42,739 nt of DNA from Lentisphaeria bacterium (GTDB lineage Bacteria; Verrucomicrobiota; Lentisphaeria; Victivallales; Victivallaceae): assembly GCA_017454215.1 (NCBI GenBank), contig JAFTDL010000039.1, positions 1 through 42,739 on the forward strand, in the 5' to 3' direction. Made by a program: the position numbers and the translations under genes. The notes under the pieces are model-generated. The model did not search any database. It was given only the letters and a program-made list of their open reading frames with translations, and was not told the origin of the DNA. Of the stretch, positions 1 through 8,375 are shown one piece after another; position 1 is the first letter of the stretch; each line of letters begins with the position of its first letter.

Positions 1-1500
1 GGTACGATCAAATACTTCAACGTGCGCACCGTCAAGAACAACAAGGGCAAATCCGTTGTCGTCAACAAGAACGGCTACGTTGTCATCTACGATCCCGTCA
101 AGGCCAAGGCGCTCGAGAAGCGCGCCCGCGAGAATATCCTCGGCGAGATCGCCGCGCTGGGCACGGTGCAGAAGGATTTCGACTTCTGGGCCGACGCCAT
201 CGAGGAAGCCGAACTGGAGCGTTACGATCTCGACACCGGATCCGTGCTCGACAAAGCCGACGGCGATTCGGTCAAAGAGGGCGAATCGTTCATCAGCTGG
301 GATCCCAGTCAGGTGCCGATCATCATCGAGCAGGCCGGTATCGTCCGTCTGAACGATCTGGTCGAGGGCGTCACCATCCAGAAGCAGAAACGCGGTTCCG
401 CGGATCAGGGCATGGTGATGGAGCACCGGGACGATCTGCATCCCCAGATCGTCATCACCGACGCCGAGGGAACGATGCTGGCCAGTTATCCGCTGCCTTC
501 GGGCGCGGTGCTCATGACCAAGAACGGCGCGAAGGTCACCCCCGGTATGGTCGTTGCCCGTGTGCCGCGTCAGTCCGCCAAGAACAAGGACATCATCGGC
601 GGTCTGCCGAGGATCGCCGAGTTGTTCGAAGCGCGCATTCCCAAGGATGTGGCCGAGATCGCCCGCATCGACGGTGTGGTCGAGGTGGACAATCTGGTCC
701 GCGGCAAGCGTCAGCTCATCATCCGCGACAAGATCTCCGGCAACGAGGAGGAGCACAACAACATCCCGCTGCACAAGCGTCTCACCGTGAGCAAGGGGGA
801 CTACGTGAAGAAAGGTCAGAAACTGACCGAAGGCTCCATCGTTCCGCACACGCTGCTCGAGATCTGCGGCATCAACGAACTGCAGCGCCATCTGGTCGAC
901 GAGATCCAGCTGGTGTACCGCACGCAGGGTGTCGAGATCAACGACAAGCACATCGAGATCATCATCCGTCAGATGATGCAGAAGGTCCGCATCACGTCGC
1001 CCGGCGACACGGATTATCTGCAGGGCGAGCAGCTTGACCGCGGTGAGTTCAACCGGGTCAACCGCGAGGTCATCGAGCGCGGCGGAACTCCCGCTGAAGC
1101 GGAACCGGTGCTGCTGGGTATCACCAAGGCGGCGCTGGAGACCGAAAGTTTCATTTCGGCGGCCAGCTTCCAGGACACCACCCGTATTCTGACCGAGGCG
1201 GCCACGGTCGGCAAGATCGACGTTCTCGCCGGTTTCAAGGAGAACGTCATCACCGGTCACCTCATCCCGGCCGGAACCGGAACGGAGCACATGCAGAAGC
1301 TGAAGCTCAAGTATCTCGGCACCGAGATCGAACCCGAACCCGTTGTCGAGGAGTCCGCCGACAAGACCGCCAGCGAGATCGCCGCCCAGTGGCGCGATAC
1401 GGGCGACGATCAGGAGGACGTGATCCCCGACGAGGCCAAGGAGCTCATTCTGGATGAATCCGAAGTTCAGGATCTCAATACGGAATCGGAAGATTTTTGA
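1..1500 (+). CDS. rpoC: RNA polymerase beta' subunit, C-terminal part
   Basis: The C-terminal third of the beta' subunit, which forms the jaw and downstream-DNA clamp of RNA polymerase. The reading frame is open from base 1 (GTIKYFN...), so the start lies outside the window. Visible family blocks are GGLPRIAELFEARIP (the conserved segment after the trigger loop), the QMMQKVRIT block, and the terminal AALETESFISAASFQDTT, LTEAA and GKIDVLAGFKENVI blocks. It ends in an acidic tail and a TGA stop. The family resemblance is unambiguous. It sits just upstream of rpsL, the usual rpoBC-str order, but a 148-nt gap with its own promoter separates the two. Confidence 0.98.
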   Translation, partial: GTIKYFNVRTVKNNKGKSVVVNKNGYVVIYDPVKAKALEKRARENILGEIAALGTVQKDFDFWADAIEEAELERYDLDTGSVLDKADGDSVKEGESFISWDPSQVPIIIEQAGIVRLNDLVEGVTIQKQKRGSADQGMVMEHRDDLHPQIVITDAEGTMLASYPLPSGAVLMTKNGAKVTPGMVVARVPRQSAKNKDIIGGLPRIAELFEARIPKDVAEIARIDGVVEVDNLVRGKRQLIIRDKISGNEEEHNNIPLHKRLTVSKGDYVKKGQKLTEGSIVPHTLLEICGINELQRHLVDEIQLVYRTQGVEINDKHIEIIIRQMMQKVRITSPGDTDYLQGEQLDRGEFNRVNREVIERGGTPAEAEPVLLGITKAALETESFISAASFQDTTRILTEAATVGKIDVLAGFKENVITGHLIPAGTGTEHMQKLKLKYLGTEIEPEPVVEESADKTASEIAAQWRDTGDDQEDVIPDEAKELILDESEVQDLNTESEDF

Positions 1501-1551
1501 GATAAAGAATGAAAAAAAGGTCATAAATCGGCGTATTTGCGCGGCAAGGAC

Positions 1552-1580
1552 TTGAATTTGCCGCACCTGTGTGCTATCTT
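1552..1580 (+). promoter_or_regulatory. Candidate sigma70 promoter for the rpsL operon
   Basis: TTGAAT at 1552-1557 and TATCTT at 1575-1580 are separated by exactly 17 nt in an AT-richer stretch between rpoC and rpsL. Transcription would start near 1587, leaving a leader of about 60 nt containing an 8-T run. Assigned by eye from consensus and position. Confidence 0.6.
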
Positions 1581-1648
1581 ATATGACCTGATGTGTGTGA
1601 ATTGTAGTTTTTTTTCGAGTATATAACAGGAAAAAGCAGGAAAAGACC

Positions 1649-2050
1649 ATGCCGACAATCAACCAGCTGGTGCGTTTCGGACGCGAAGAGAAAGAAAAGA
1701 AAAGCAAGTCCAAGGCTCTTGCGGCCTGCCCGCAGCGCCGCGGGGTCTGTCTTCAGGTGACCACCCGTACTCCCAAGAAGCCGAACTCGGCTTTGCGCAA
1801 GATCGCCCGTGTTCGCCTGACCAACGGTCAGGAAGTCACCGCCTACATCGGCGGCGAGGGGCACAACCTTCAGGAACACTCCGTCGTTCTGGTCAAGGGC
1901 GGCAGGGTGCGTGATCTGCCGGGCGTGCGCTACCACATCGTGCGCGGCGCCCTCGACAGTCTCGGCGTCGACAAGCGCCGTCAGGGCCGTTCCAAGTACG
2001 GCGCGAAACAGCCCAAGGCCGGCGCCGACGACGGCAAGAAGAAGAAATAA
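1649..2050 (+). CDS. rpsL: 30S ribosomal protein S12
   Basis: Decoding-centre protein of the small subunit. The [11 protein letters not shown] block (about residues 41-51) carries the lysines where streptomycin-resistance changes occur in other bacteria; both are lysine here. [15 protein letters not shown] contains Asp89, the residue that RimO methylthiolates in many bacteria. At 133 aa it is slightly longer than the usual ~124, because of a C-terminal tail ending in GKKKK. The start is ATG after a purine-rich stretch (aggaaaagacc). It is the first gene of the str-type operon; rpsG follows after 25 nt. Confidence 0.99.
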   Translation: MPTINQLVRFGREEKEKKSKSKALAACPQRRGVCLQVTTRTPKKPNSALRKIARVRLTNGQEVTAYIGGEGHNLQEHSVVLVKGGRVRDLPGVRYHIVRGALDSLGVDKRRQGRSKYGAKQPKAGADDGKKKK

Positions 2051-2075
2051 CATCTGATAGGAGAATGCTCAGGAT

Positions 2076-2546
2076 ATGAGAAGACGCAGTGCAGTTAAGC
2101 GGGAACTCGTTCCCGACATGAAGTACGACAGCAAACTGATCGCCCGGCTGATCAACACGATCATGAGCCGCGGCAAGAAGTCCACCGCCCAGCAGATCGT
2201 TTACGGCGCGCTCGACATCATCGGCGAGAAGAAAAAGGACATGGCTCCCATGGACGTTTTTCTTCAGGCCCTCGAGAATGTCAAGCCCACGCTCGAAGTC
2301 AAGAGCCGCCGGGTCGGCGGCGCCACCTATCAGGTTCCCATTGAGGTCGATCCCGAGCGTCAGGTCGCTTTGGCCATGCGCTGGATCTGCACCTATTCCC
2401 GCGGCCGCAAGGGCAAATCCATGACCGAGGCTCTGGCCGGTGAGCTTCTCGATGCGTTCGAGAACACCGGTTCCTCCATCAAGAAGAAGGAAGATACCTT
2501 CAAGATGGCTCAGGCCAACAAGGCGTTTGCTCACTACCGCTGGTGA
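2076..2546 (+). CDS. rpsG: 30S ribosomal protein S7
   Basis: Primary 16S rRNA-binding protein that nucleates the head of the small subunit. It is 156 aa, the standard bacterial length, opening with [17 protein letters not shown], followed by [15 protein letters not shown] and ending in [10 protein letters not shown]. It lies 25 nt downstream of rpsL and 27 nt upstream of fusA in the same orientation, the classic str order. In other bacteria S7 is the translational repressor of this operon; I did not see an obvious S7-binding mimic in the short rpsL-rpsG spacer. Stop is TGA. Confidence 0.99.
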   Translation: MRRRSAVKRELVPDMKYDSKLIARLINTIMSRGKKSTAQQIVYGALDIIGEKKKDMAPMDVFLQALENVKPTLEVKSRRVGGATYQVPIEVDPERQVALAMRWICTYSRGRKGKSMTEALAGELLDAFENTGSSIKKKEDTFKMAQANKAFAHYRW

Positions 2547-2573
2547 TCCAGCAGAAAGTCTCTTTCGGCGAAA

Positions 2574-4682
2574 ATGAGCAGCGACAGACAGGATTACAAT
2601 GAGAGTCCGAGACGGCAGGTCCGCCTCGGCAATGTCCGCAACATCGGCATCATGGCCCACATCGACGCGGGCAAGACGACGCTGACCGAGCGTATTCTTT
2701 TCTATTGCGGACGCAATTACAAGATCGGCGACACCCATGACGGGACGGCCACCATGGACTGGATGGCTCAGGAGCGCGAGCGCGGCATCACCATCACCAG
2801 CGCCGCCACCACCTGTTTCTGGAAAGGGCACCGGATCAACATCATCGACACTCCCGGACACGTGGATTTCACCGCCGAAGTTGAGCGCAGTCTGCGCGTC
2901 CTCGACGGAGCTGTCGCCGTGTTCTGCTCTGTCGGCAAGGTCCAGCCTCAGAGCGAGACGGTCTGGCGTCAGGCTCAGAAATACGGTGTCCCCATCATCG
3001 CGCTGGTCAACAAGATGGACCGTACCGGCGCCGATTTTCAGGGCGTCGTCGACGAGATCAGGTCGAAACTCGGAGCCAATCCGCTTCCGGTGTATCTGCC
3101 CATCGGCAAGGAAGCCGATTTTCAGGGCGTGATCGACGTTCTCGAGGCCAAGGCGATCTATTTCAACAGCGAGGACAACGGCGCCGAGGAGCATATCAGG
3201 GAACTGACCGAGGAACAGCAGGCCGAGCAGAAAGAGGCTTTCCGCAAGCTCGTCGAGACCCTTGCCGACGTCGACGACGCCGTCATGGAGGTCTTTCTCG
3301 AAGACAAGATCCCCCCTGTGGAGGAACTGCGGGCCGCGCTGCGCCGGGCCACGCTGGCGGGCAAGGTCGTGCCCGTGGCGGCCGCTTCGGCCTTCAAGAA
3401 CAAGGGCGTTCAGCCGCTGCTTGACGCCATCACCTACTATCTGCCCAGCCCCATCGACATCTGGGACATCAAGGGGACCGATCCCAATACGGGCGCCGAG
3501 ATCACCCGTCACGTGGGCGACATGCAGCCCTTCTCGGCGCTGGTCTTCAAGATCATGAGCGATCCCTTTGTCGGCAAACTTTATTACTTCCGCATTTACT
3601 CCGGCATCGCGGCGCAGGGTATGACGGTGTACAATCCGCGCACGGGCAAGGCCGAGCGTTTCGGCCGTCTGCTGCAGATGCACGCCAATCAGCGCGAGGA
3701 GCGTCAGGAGATCTTCTCCGGCGATATCGCCGCGGCGGTGGGACTGCGCAACGTCACCACCGGCGATACGCTCTGTCTGGAGTCCTGTCCCATCGCGCTG
3801 GAATCCATGACGTTCCCCGAGCCGGTGATCTCCATCGCCGTGGAGCCCAAGAGTTCCGGCGACCGCGACAAGCTGTCCAAGGGACTTCTGGCTCTGGCCG
3901 AAGAGGATCCCACCTTCCAGATCCACAGCGACGAAGAGACCGGTCAGACGATCATCTCCGGAATGGGTGAACTTCACCTTGAGATCATTCTCGACCGGCT
4001 GATCCGCGAGTTCAAGGTCGAGGCCAACACCGGAGCGCCGCAGGTGGCCTACCGCGAGGCGCTTCAGAAGGAAGCGACCAGCGATATGCGTTTCGTGCGT
4101 CAGACGGGCGGACGCGGTCAGTACGGTCACTGCATCATCAACGTCATTCCGCAGGAGCGCGGAGCCGGCATCACGATCGAGAACAAGGTGGTGGGCGGCA
4201 ACATCCCCAAGGAATACATCAAGCCGATCGAGAACGGTATCCGCGAAGCGGCGCAGAGCGGTGTTCTGGCGGGGTATTCGGTGGTGGATTTCAAGGTCGA
4301 GATCATCGACGGAAGCTACCATCCGGTGGACTCCAACGAAATGGCGTTCAAGATCGCCGGATCCATGGCGTTCAAGGATGCCGCAAAGAAGGCGGGCATC
4401 GACCTTCTCGAACCGATCATGAAGGTCGAGTTGACCACTCCCGACGAGAATATGGGAGATCTGATCGGCGATATCACCAGCCGCCGGGGCACGATCGTCG
4501 AGATCAAGGCCGGAAACAACAGTTTCACTCAGGTGGTTGCCAACGTTCCTCTGTCGGAGCTGTTCGGATACGCGACAGCTATTCGTTCGCTTTCCCGCGG
4601 CCGCGCGACCTATTCGATGGAGCCGGCGCACTTCGAGCGTGTTCCCAAACAAGTTCAGGAAAAAATCTTGGAGAAAAAATAG
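2574..4682 (+). CDS. fusA: Translation elongation factor G
   Basis: GTPase that drives translocation on the ribosome. It is 702 aa, full length. GTPase motifs are AHIDAGKTT (G1, residues 29-37), DTPGHVDF (G3), NKMD (G4) and a SAF-type G5. Domain IV and V signatures ([18 protein letters not shown]) are present, so this looks like a canonical translocase rather than a tetracycline-resistance relative. It follows rpsG after 27 nt. The TAG stop is only 1 nt from the rpsJ start, so the two are probably translationally coupled. The tuf gene that commonly follows fusA is absent. Confidence 0.98.
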   Translation: MSSDRQDYNESPRRQVRLGNVRNIGIMAHIDAGKTTLTERILFYCGRNYKIGDTHDGTATMDWMAQERERGITITSAATTCFWKGHRINIIDTPGHVDFTAEVERSLRVLDGAVAVFCSVGKVQPQSETVWRQAQKYGVPIIALVNKMDRTGADFQGVVDEIRSKLGANPLPVYLPIGKEADFQGVIDVLEAKAIYFNSEDNGAEEHIRELTEEQQAEQKEAFRKLVETLADVDDAVMEVFLEDKIPPVEELRAALRRATLAGKVVPVAAASAFKNKGVQPLLDAITYYLPSPIDIWDIKGTDPNTGAEITRHVGDMQPFSALVFKIMSDPFVGKLYYFRIYSGIAAQGMTVYNPRTGKAERFGRLLQMHANQREERQEIFSGDIAAAVGLRNVTTGDTLCLESCPIALESMTFPEPVISIAVEPKSSGDRDKLSKGLLALAEEDPTFQIHSDEETGQTIISGMGELHLEIILDRLIREFKVEANTGAPQVAYREALQKEATSDMRFVRQTGGRGQYGHCIINVIPQERGAGITIENKVVGGNIPKEYIKPIENGIREAAQSGVLAGYSVVDFKVEIIDGSYHPVDSNEMAFKIAGSMAFKDAAKKAGIDLLEPIMKVELTTPDENMGDLIGDITSRRGTIVEIKAGNNSFTQVVANVPLSELFGYATAIRSLSRGRATYSMEPAHFERVPKQVQEKILEKK

Positions 4683-4683
4683 T

Positions 4684-5007
4684 ATGGCTACTGCAAAAAC
4701 TCAACGGATCCGCATCCGGCTTCAGGCTTACGAGCACCGGATCCTGGATCAGTCGGTCAACGAGATTCTCGACGCTGCCAAGCGCACCGGTTCCATGGTC
4801 GCGGGTCCGATCCCGCTGCCGACGCGGATCGAGCGCTGGACGGTCAACCGTTCGCCCCACGTGGACAAGAAGTCCATGGAGCAGTTCGAGATGCGTACGC
4901 ACAAGCGTGTGCTCGACATTGTCAATCCCAACGCCAAGACGGTGGATGCGCTGAAACAGCTCAATCTGCCCGCGGGCGTGGATATTTCAATCAAGACGGG
5001 ATTCTGA
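4684..5007 (+). CDS. rpsJ: 30S ribosomal protein S10
   Basis: Small-subunit head protein (in E. coli also NusE in antitermination). It is 107 aa from the ATG at 4684; family blocks [35 protein letters not shown] and [13 protein letters not shown] are clear. The frame is open upstream over the end of fusA, but the 4684 ATG starts exactly where homologues do ([11 protein letters not shown]), 1 nt after the fusA stop. It normally heads the S10 operon; here it is fused onto the str operon. An unusual 182-nt gap then precedes rplC. Confidence 0.98.
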   Translation: MATAKTQRIRIRLQAYEHRILDQSVNEILDAAKRTGSMVAGPIPLPTRIERWTVNRSPHVDKKSMEQFEMRTHKRVLDIVNPNAKTVDALKQLNLPAGVDISIKTGF

Positions 5008-5189
5008 AAAACCGTCGGAGAAAGACGTTTCCGCCGTGTCCCGAGCGCCCGGAAAACGGGTGAAAGGGTTCCGGCGGGGTTCGCTTTTTTCGGGAGTAAC
5101 GGTTTTTTCCGGAGCCCTAGATACCGCCGTTCCCGGCCGATTGGGAACGCGTATCGAAAGTTTCTCTACTTCGAGGAAAGGAGAAAGGT
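5008..5189 (+). promoter_or_regulatory. Structured leader between rpsJ and rplC
   Basis: This 182-nt gap is far longer than the other spacers in the operon (0-27 nt). CCGCCG (5031-5036) can pair with CGGCGG (5072-5077) around an inner CCCG/CGGG hairpin (5048-5060), followed by T6 (5085-5090); this resembles an attenuator. CCCGA plus GCG (5040-5047) could instead pair with CGC and TCGGG (5082-5094), a structure that excludes the first. A second hairpin pairs GATAC with GTATC (5120-5124/5151-5155) and CGTTCCC with GGGAACG (5128-5134/5143-5149). TTTCTC (5161-5166) can pair with GAGAAA (5181-5186) over the ribosome-binding site. Regulation, for example L4 autocontrol as in the E. coli S10 leader, is inference. 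Confidence 0.45.
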
Positions 5190-5831
5190 ATGAAAGGTTT
5201 AATCGGTAAAAAAGTCGGAATGACTCAGGTCTACGATGACAAGGGCGTCCTGATCCCGGTGACGGTGATCGAGGCCGGTCCCTGTGTCGTGACCGCGGTC
5301 AAGACCGTCGAGCGTGACGGATACTCCGCTGTCCAGCTGGGTTTCGGTTCACGCAAAGCCAAGAATCTCACCAAGGCCGACCGCGGACATCTGGCGAAGG
5401 CCGGGGTCACGGGCGACAAGCTCCCGGCGATCCTGCGTGAGATCCGCACCAGCGAGCCTGCCGAGCCGGGGACCGTCCTCAAGGCGGACATTTTCGCCGA
5501 CGGGGAGTTTCTTGATGTCATCGGCATCAGCAAGGGCCGCGGTTTCCAGGGCGTTGTCAAGCGCTGGAATTTCGGCGGCGGCCGCGCCAGCCACGGCGGA
5601 GCCTGGGAGCGCTGCACCGGATCCATCGGCTGCCGCGAGTGGCCCGGCAGGATCATCAAGGGCAAGCGCATGCCCGGACATACCGGCAATGTGCAGCGCA
5701 CTGTCCAGAATCTGCAGATCGTGCGCGTCATGGCCGATGACAACGTTCTTCTGGTCAAGGGCGCGGTTCCCGGGGCCAACGGCGGAATTCTCACTATCCG
5801 CGGTGCTTTGAAGAAACCGGCGGCGAAGTAA
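5190..5831 (+). CDS. rplC: 50S ribosomal protein L3
   Basis: Early-assembly large-subunit protein whose central loop approaches the peptidyl-transferase centre. It is 213 aa, typical length. It begins MKGLIGKKVGMTQVYDDKG and contains VIGISKGRGFQGVVKRW and GSIGCREWPGRIIKGKRMPG. That last block includes the glutamine/arginine loop region; the methylated Gln of the E. coli type is not evident. Its ribosome-binding site (aggaaaggagaaagg) is strong. rplD follows after 15 nt. It is preceded by the structured leader at 5008-5189. Confidence 0.98.
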   Translation: MKGLIGKKVGMTQVYDDKGVLIPVTVIEAGPCVVTAVKTVERDGYSAVQLGFGSRKAKNLTKADRGHLAKAGVTGDKLPAILREIRTSEPAEPGTVLKADIFADGEFLDVIGISKGRGFQGVVKRWNFGGGRASHGGAWERCTGSIGCREWPGRIIKGKRMPGHTGNVQRTVQNLQIVRVMADDNVLLVKGAVPGANGGILTIRGALKKPAAK

Positions 5832-5846
5832 TTGGAGGGATGAACC

Positions 5847-6476
5847 ATGTCTAAAACTTTGGATATCCTCGATTGCACCGGCGCCAAGGTCGGTGATTAC
5901 GCGCTTCCCGAGAGCGCGATCGAGATGGAAAAAGGCACTCAGGCCGTGCATGATACGGTCGTTGCCTATCTGGCCGGCGCGCGTGCCGGTACGGCCTGCA
6001 CCAAGACCCGCGGGATGGTCTCCGGCGGCGGTGCGAAACCTTTCCGTCAGAAGGGCCGCGGCGGCGCCCGTGCCGGTTCCGGCCGCAGTCCCGTGTGGGT
6101 CGGCGGCGGTACGATCTTCGGACCTGTGCCCCGTTCCTTCGCGAAAAAGATCAACAAGAAAGTTCTGGCGCTGGCTCTCAAGCGGTCGTTTTCGGAGCGT
6201 GTCGCCGAGGGCGACGTGGTCGTGCTCGACAAATTCGCTCTGCCGGATCACAAGACCCGCAGCGCCGTTGCCGTGCTCAAGAACCTCAAGGTCGCGGACG
6301 ACACGGTCCTTCTGGCCGTCAACGAGCTTGATGAAGCCGCGCTCTGCGCCACCGGCAATATCGCCAACATGGTGCTTCGCCGCGCCGCGACCGTCAACGT
6401 GTACGAGCTGCTTCGCTTCAAGAAGGTCGTCTTCACGAAAGAGGCTCTCGACGCATTCATCGGGCGTCTGGCGTAA
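5847..6476 (+). CDS. rplD: 50S ribosomal protein L4
   Basis: L4 lines the peptide exit tunnel; in E. coli it also represses its own operon by attenuation at the S10 leader. It is 209 aa. The extended tunnel loop is recognisable (GTACTKTRGMVSGGGAKPFR, then QKGRGGARAGSGRSPVWVGG), as is the globular part with a FSERVAEGDVVVLDKF segment. It lies between rplC and rplW in standard S10-operon order. If L4 autoregulates in this organism, the rpsJ-rplC gap is the obvious target site; that is inference. Confidence 0.97.
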   Translation: MSKTLDILDCTGAKVGDYALPESAIEMEKGTQAVHDTVVAYLAGARAGTACTKTRGMVSGGGAKPFRQKGRGGARAGSGRSPVWVGGGTIFGPVPRSFAKKINKKVLALALKRSFSERVAEGDVVVLDKFALPDHKTRSAVAVLKNLKVADDTVLLAVNELDEAALCATGNIANMVLRRAATVNVYELLRFKKVVFTKEALDAFIGRLA

Positions 6477-6488
6477 GGAGGTGTTACA

Positions 6489-6770
6489 ATGAAATCTGCA
6501 TTTGATGTCATCATCGCCCCGGTCGTGACCGAGAAGTGCAACGCTCTCATTCAGGAGAAGAAGTACACTTTCCGCGTTGCTCCGGATGCCGGACGGATCG
6601 AGATCGGCAAGGCTGTTGAAGAGCTTTTCAAAGTCAAGGTCAAATCGGTCAACGTCATGAATTACCAGGGCAAGAAGAAGCGTGCCGGGCGTTCCCTCAA
6701 GGCGGGACGCCGTCCCGACTGGAAGCGCGCCGTCGTCACGCTTGCCGAGGGAAGTATCGAGATCATCTAA
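6489..6770 (+). CDS. rplW: 50S ribosomal protein L23
   Basis: Exit-tunnel rim protein and docking point for trigger factor and SRP. It is 93 aa, normal for the family. It contains IIAPVVTEKC, the KYTFRVAPDAGRIEIGKAVEELF block and VKVKSVNVMNYQGKKKRAGR. A perfect AAGGAGG-type ribosome-binding site (gtaaggaggtgttac) precedes the ATG. It is 12 nt after rplD and 15 nt before rplB. Confidence 0.97.
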   Translation: MKSAFDVIIAPVVTEKCNALIQEKKYTFRVAPDAGRIEIGKAVEELFKVKVKSVNVMNYQGKKKRAGRSLKAGRRPDWKRAVVTLAEGSIEII

Positions 6771-6785
6771 GGGAGAAGAGATAAA

Positions 6786-7613
6786 ATGGCTATCAAAAGT
6801 TATAATCCGACGACTCCCTCACGCCGTCACATGACGGTCGTTGACAAGTCCCAGCTGAGCAAGAACGGTCCGGAGAAATCGCTGACCCGCGGCAAGAAGT
6901 CCACGGGCGGGCGCAACAACACCGGCCGCATGACCACCCGTTTCCGCGGCGCGGGCAACAAGCGCCGTTTCCGGCTGGTCGATTTCCGCCGCACCAAGGA
7001 CGGCATCCCCGCCAAGGTCGTCTCTCTGGAGTACGATCCCAACCGCAGCGCCAATATCGCGCTCATCAGCTATGCCGACGGTGAGAAGTCCTATATCGTC
7101 GCTCCCAACGGCCTCAAGGTCGGCGATGTGGTGATGAACGGACCCAAAGCCGAACTCAAGCCGGGCAACTGTCTGGCGATCAAGGATATTCCGGTCGGCG
7201 TGGATATCTGCTGCATCGAAATGGTCCCCGGTTCGGGTGCGAAGCTCGTCCGTTCCGCCGGTCAGGTCGCCACTCTCCGCGGCAAGGAAGAAGATTATGC
7301 GCAGGTCAAACTGCCCTCCGGCGAAGTCCGCATGATCCATGTGAACTGCCGGGCCATGATCGGTCAGGTCGGCAATCTGGACCTGATGAACACCAAAATG
7401 GGCAAGGCAGGCAAGAAGCGTTACTTGGGATTCCGTCCGCACGTGCGCGGCGTCGCCCAGAACCCGGTCGATCATCCGATGGGCGGAGGTGAAGGACGCA
7501 GTTCCGGCGGCGGTCATCCCGTCTCTCCGTGGGGCAAGCTTGCCAAAGGCAAACGTACCCGCAATCCGAAGAAGACTTCCACGAACTTCATTGTCGAACG
7601 GAGGAAGAAGTAA
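6786..7613 (+). CDS. rplB: 50S ribosomal protein L2
   Basis: Highly conserved large-subunit protein required for subunit joining and peptidyl-transferase function. It is 275 aa, standard. It opens [18 protein letters not shown], has the [24 protein letters not shown]-like and [11 protein letters not shown] blocks, and a C-terminal [20 protein letters not shown] that carries the essential histidine. The TAA stop shares one base with the rpsS ATG (TAATG), indicating coupling. Confidence 0.98.
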   Translation: MAIKSYNPTTPSRRHMTVVDKSQLSKNGPEKSLTRGKKSTGGRNNTGRMTTRFRGAGNKRRFRLVDFRRTKDGIPAKVVSLEYDPNRSANIALISYADGEKSYIVAPNGLKVGDVVMNGPKAELKPGNCLAIKDIPVGVDICCIEMVPGSGAKLVRSAGQVATLRGKEEDYAQVKLPSGEVRMIHVNCRAMIGQVGNLDLMNTKMGKAGKKRYLGFRPHVRGVAQNPVDHPMGGGEGRSSGGGHPVSPWGKLAKGKRTRNPKKTSTNFIVERRKK

Positions 7614-7876
7614 TGGCAAGATCTATCAAGAAAGGACCGTTTGTCGATCAGCATCTGCTCGACAAAGTCGAAAAGATGACCGGCGCCAAATCGCCGATCA
7701 AAACCTGGAGCCGCCGCTCTCTTATCATTCCGGATTTTGTCGGACACACTTTCAGCGTTCACAACGGAAAGAGCTTCGTTCAGGTTTTCGTGACCGAGAA
7801 CATGGTCGGTCACAAGCTCGGCGAGTTCGCGCCCACCCGTGTATTCAAAGTGCACGGCGTCGTTTCCGGAAAGTAA
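7613..7876 (+). CDS. rpsS: 30S ribosomal protein S19
   Basis: Small-subunit head protein contacting S13 and the A-site tRNA. It is 87 aa from the ATG at 7613, matching homologues ([19 protein letters not shown]). Blocks [20 protein letters not shown] and [18 protein letters not shown] are diagnostic. It overlaps rplB by 1 nt. In most bacteria rplV, rpsC, rplP and others follow; here the cluster stops and a strong terminator begins about 20 nt downstream, so the rest of S10/spc must lie elsewhere. Confidence 0.98.
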   Translation: MARSIKKGPFVDQHLLDKVEKMTGAKSPIKTWSRRSLIIPDFVGHTFSVHNGKSFVQVFVTENMVGHKLGEFAPTRVFKVHGVVSGK

Positions 7877-7896
7877 TTTTCGGGATCGCATCCTTT

Positions 7897-7937
7897 GCGA
7901 CGGTCGTTTGGCAGCAAGCGGCCGTCTGCTTTTTTTT
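7897..7937 (+). terminator. Rho-independent terminator after rpsS
   Basis: GACGGTCG (7899-7906) pairs with CGGCCGTC (7919-7926), 8 bp with one G-U. GC at 7897-7898 can extend the stem across a bulged T by pairing with 7928-7929. A run of eight T follows at 7930-7937. It is placed directly behind the last ribosomal gene. Confidence 0.85.
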
Positions 7938-7940
7938 GGA

Positions 7941-8054
7941 GCCCTGTTCCCGACACGGGGCGGCGGATCCGTTTCCAAACCGCCCCGCTTTTTTTTGAAA
8001 GGCTCTGTTCCCCGCACGGGTCGGCGGATCCGTTTACAAAACACTCCGCTTTTC
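7941..8054 (+). repeat. Two tandem ~61-nt direct repeats carrying terminator-like stems
   Basis: Copy 1 (about 7941-7996) and copy 2 (about 8002-8054) share CTGTTCC, CACGGG, CGGCGGATCCGTTT, CAAA and CCGCTTTT at a constant 61-nt offset. In copy 1, GGGGCGG and CCGCCCC form a stem followed by eight T. In copy 2 the stem has decayed to GCGGA/TCCGC followed by four T. This looks like duplication of a terminator module with one copy decaying. Confidence 0.75.
7957..7996 (+). terminator. Second rho-independent terminator in repeat copy 1
   Basis: GGGGCGG (7957-7963) pairs perfectly with CCGCCCC (7980-7986) across a 16-nt loop that itself contains the palindrome CGGATCCG; eight T follow at 7989-7996. 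It lies 20 nt behind the first terminator, giving a tandem pair that would tightly end ribosomal-operon transcription. Confidence 0.75.
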
Positions 8055-8186
8055 CCGCAAAAGGATGGGGACTCGGGGGGGAAGGGCGGGCAGCACCCGC
8101 CGGCGGACAACGGCGCGCTGTCCTTCCGCCTTCACCAAGGTCTCGGCGGACAAGTCGGGGACGCGCCGGACAGGAAACAGAACTTT

Positions 8187-8206
8187 CCCTGCGGCTTCCC
8201 GCAGGG
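8187..8206. repeat. Perfect 8-bp hairpin with CTTC tetraloop
   Basis: CCCTGCGG (8187-8194), loop CTTC, CCGCAGGG (8199-8206). There is no T-run on either side, so it is unlikely to be a simple terminator. It is the most stable-looking local stem in the 499-nt gene-free stretch 7877-8375, in which I see no convincing coding sequence. Confidence 0.7.
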
Positions 8207-8239
8207 CAGGCCGCAGTCACACCGGAGCCGACGTTTCGG

Positions 8240-8257
8240 CCTTTTCACGTGAAAAGG
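8240..8257. promoter_or_regulatory. Perfect 18-bp palindrome, possible operator
   Basis: CCTTTTCACGTGAAAAGG reads identically on both strands, with a CACGTG core. It lies 119 nt upstream of the orphan gene at 8376. A perfect, gapless 18-bp palindrome in a GC-rich intergenic region is what a dimeric repressor site would look like. A second short inverted repeat, CCGG-N6-CCGG, lies at 8281-8294. No regulator can be assigned from sequence. Confidence 0.45.
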
Positions 8258-8375
8258 GGATTTCCCTTCCCCCGAAACCACCGGTTTTTACCGGGAACGG
8301 CGCGTTTTTGAAAGGGAATACAGGCCCGGGTGAAGACAGGGCATATATCAATCGGACAATTTCGGAAGGCGGATC

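Noticed and set aside
1893-4652. A 919-codon open frame on the minus strand under rpsL, rpsG and fusA
   Set aside because: Shadow of highly conserved ribosomal genes on the other strand; no domain pattern of its own and no start signal.
7810-8311. Several 100-140 codon open frames on both strands between rpsS and the orphan gene
   Set aside because: They run through terminator stems and the tandem repeat, have Arg/Pro/Ser-rich compositions typical of random GC-rich frames, and lack ribosome-binding sites.
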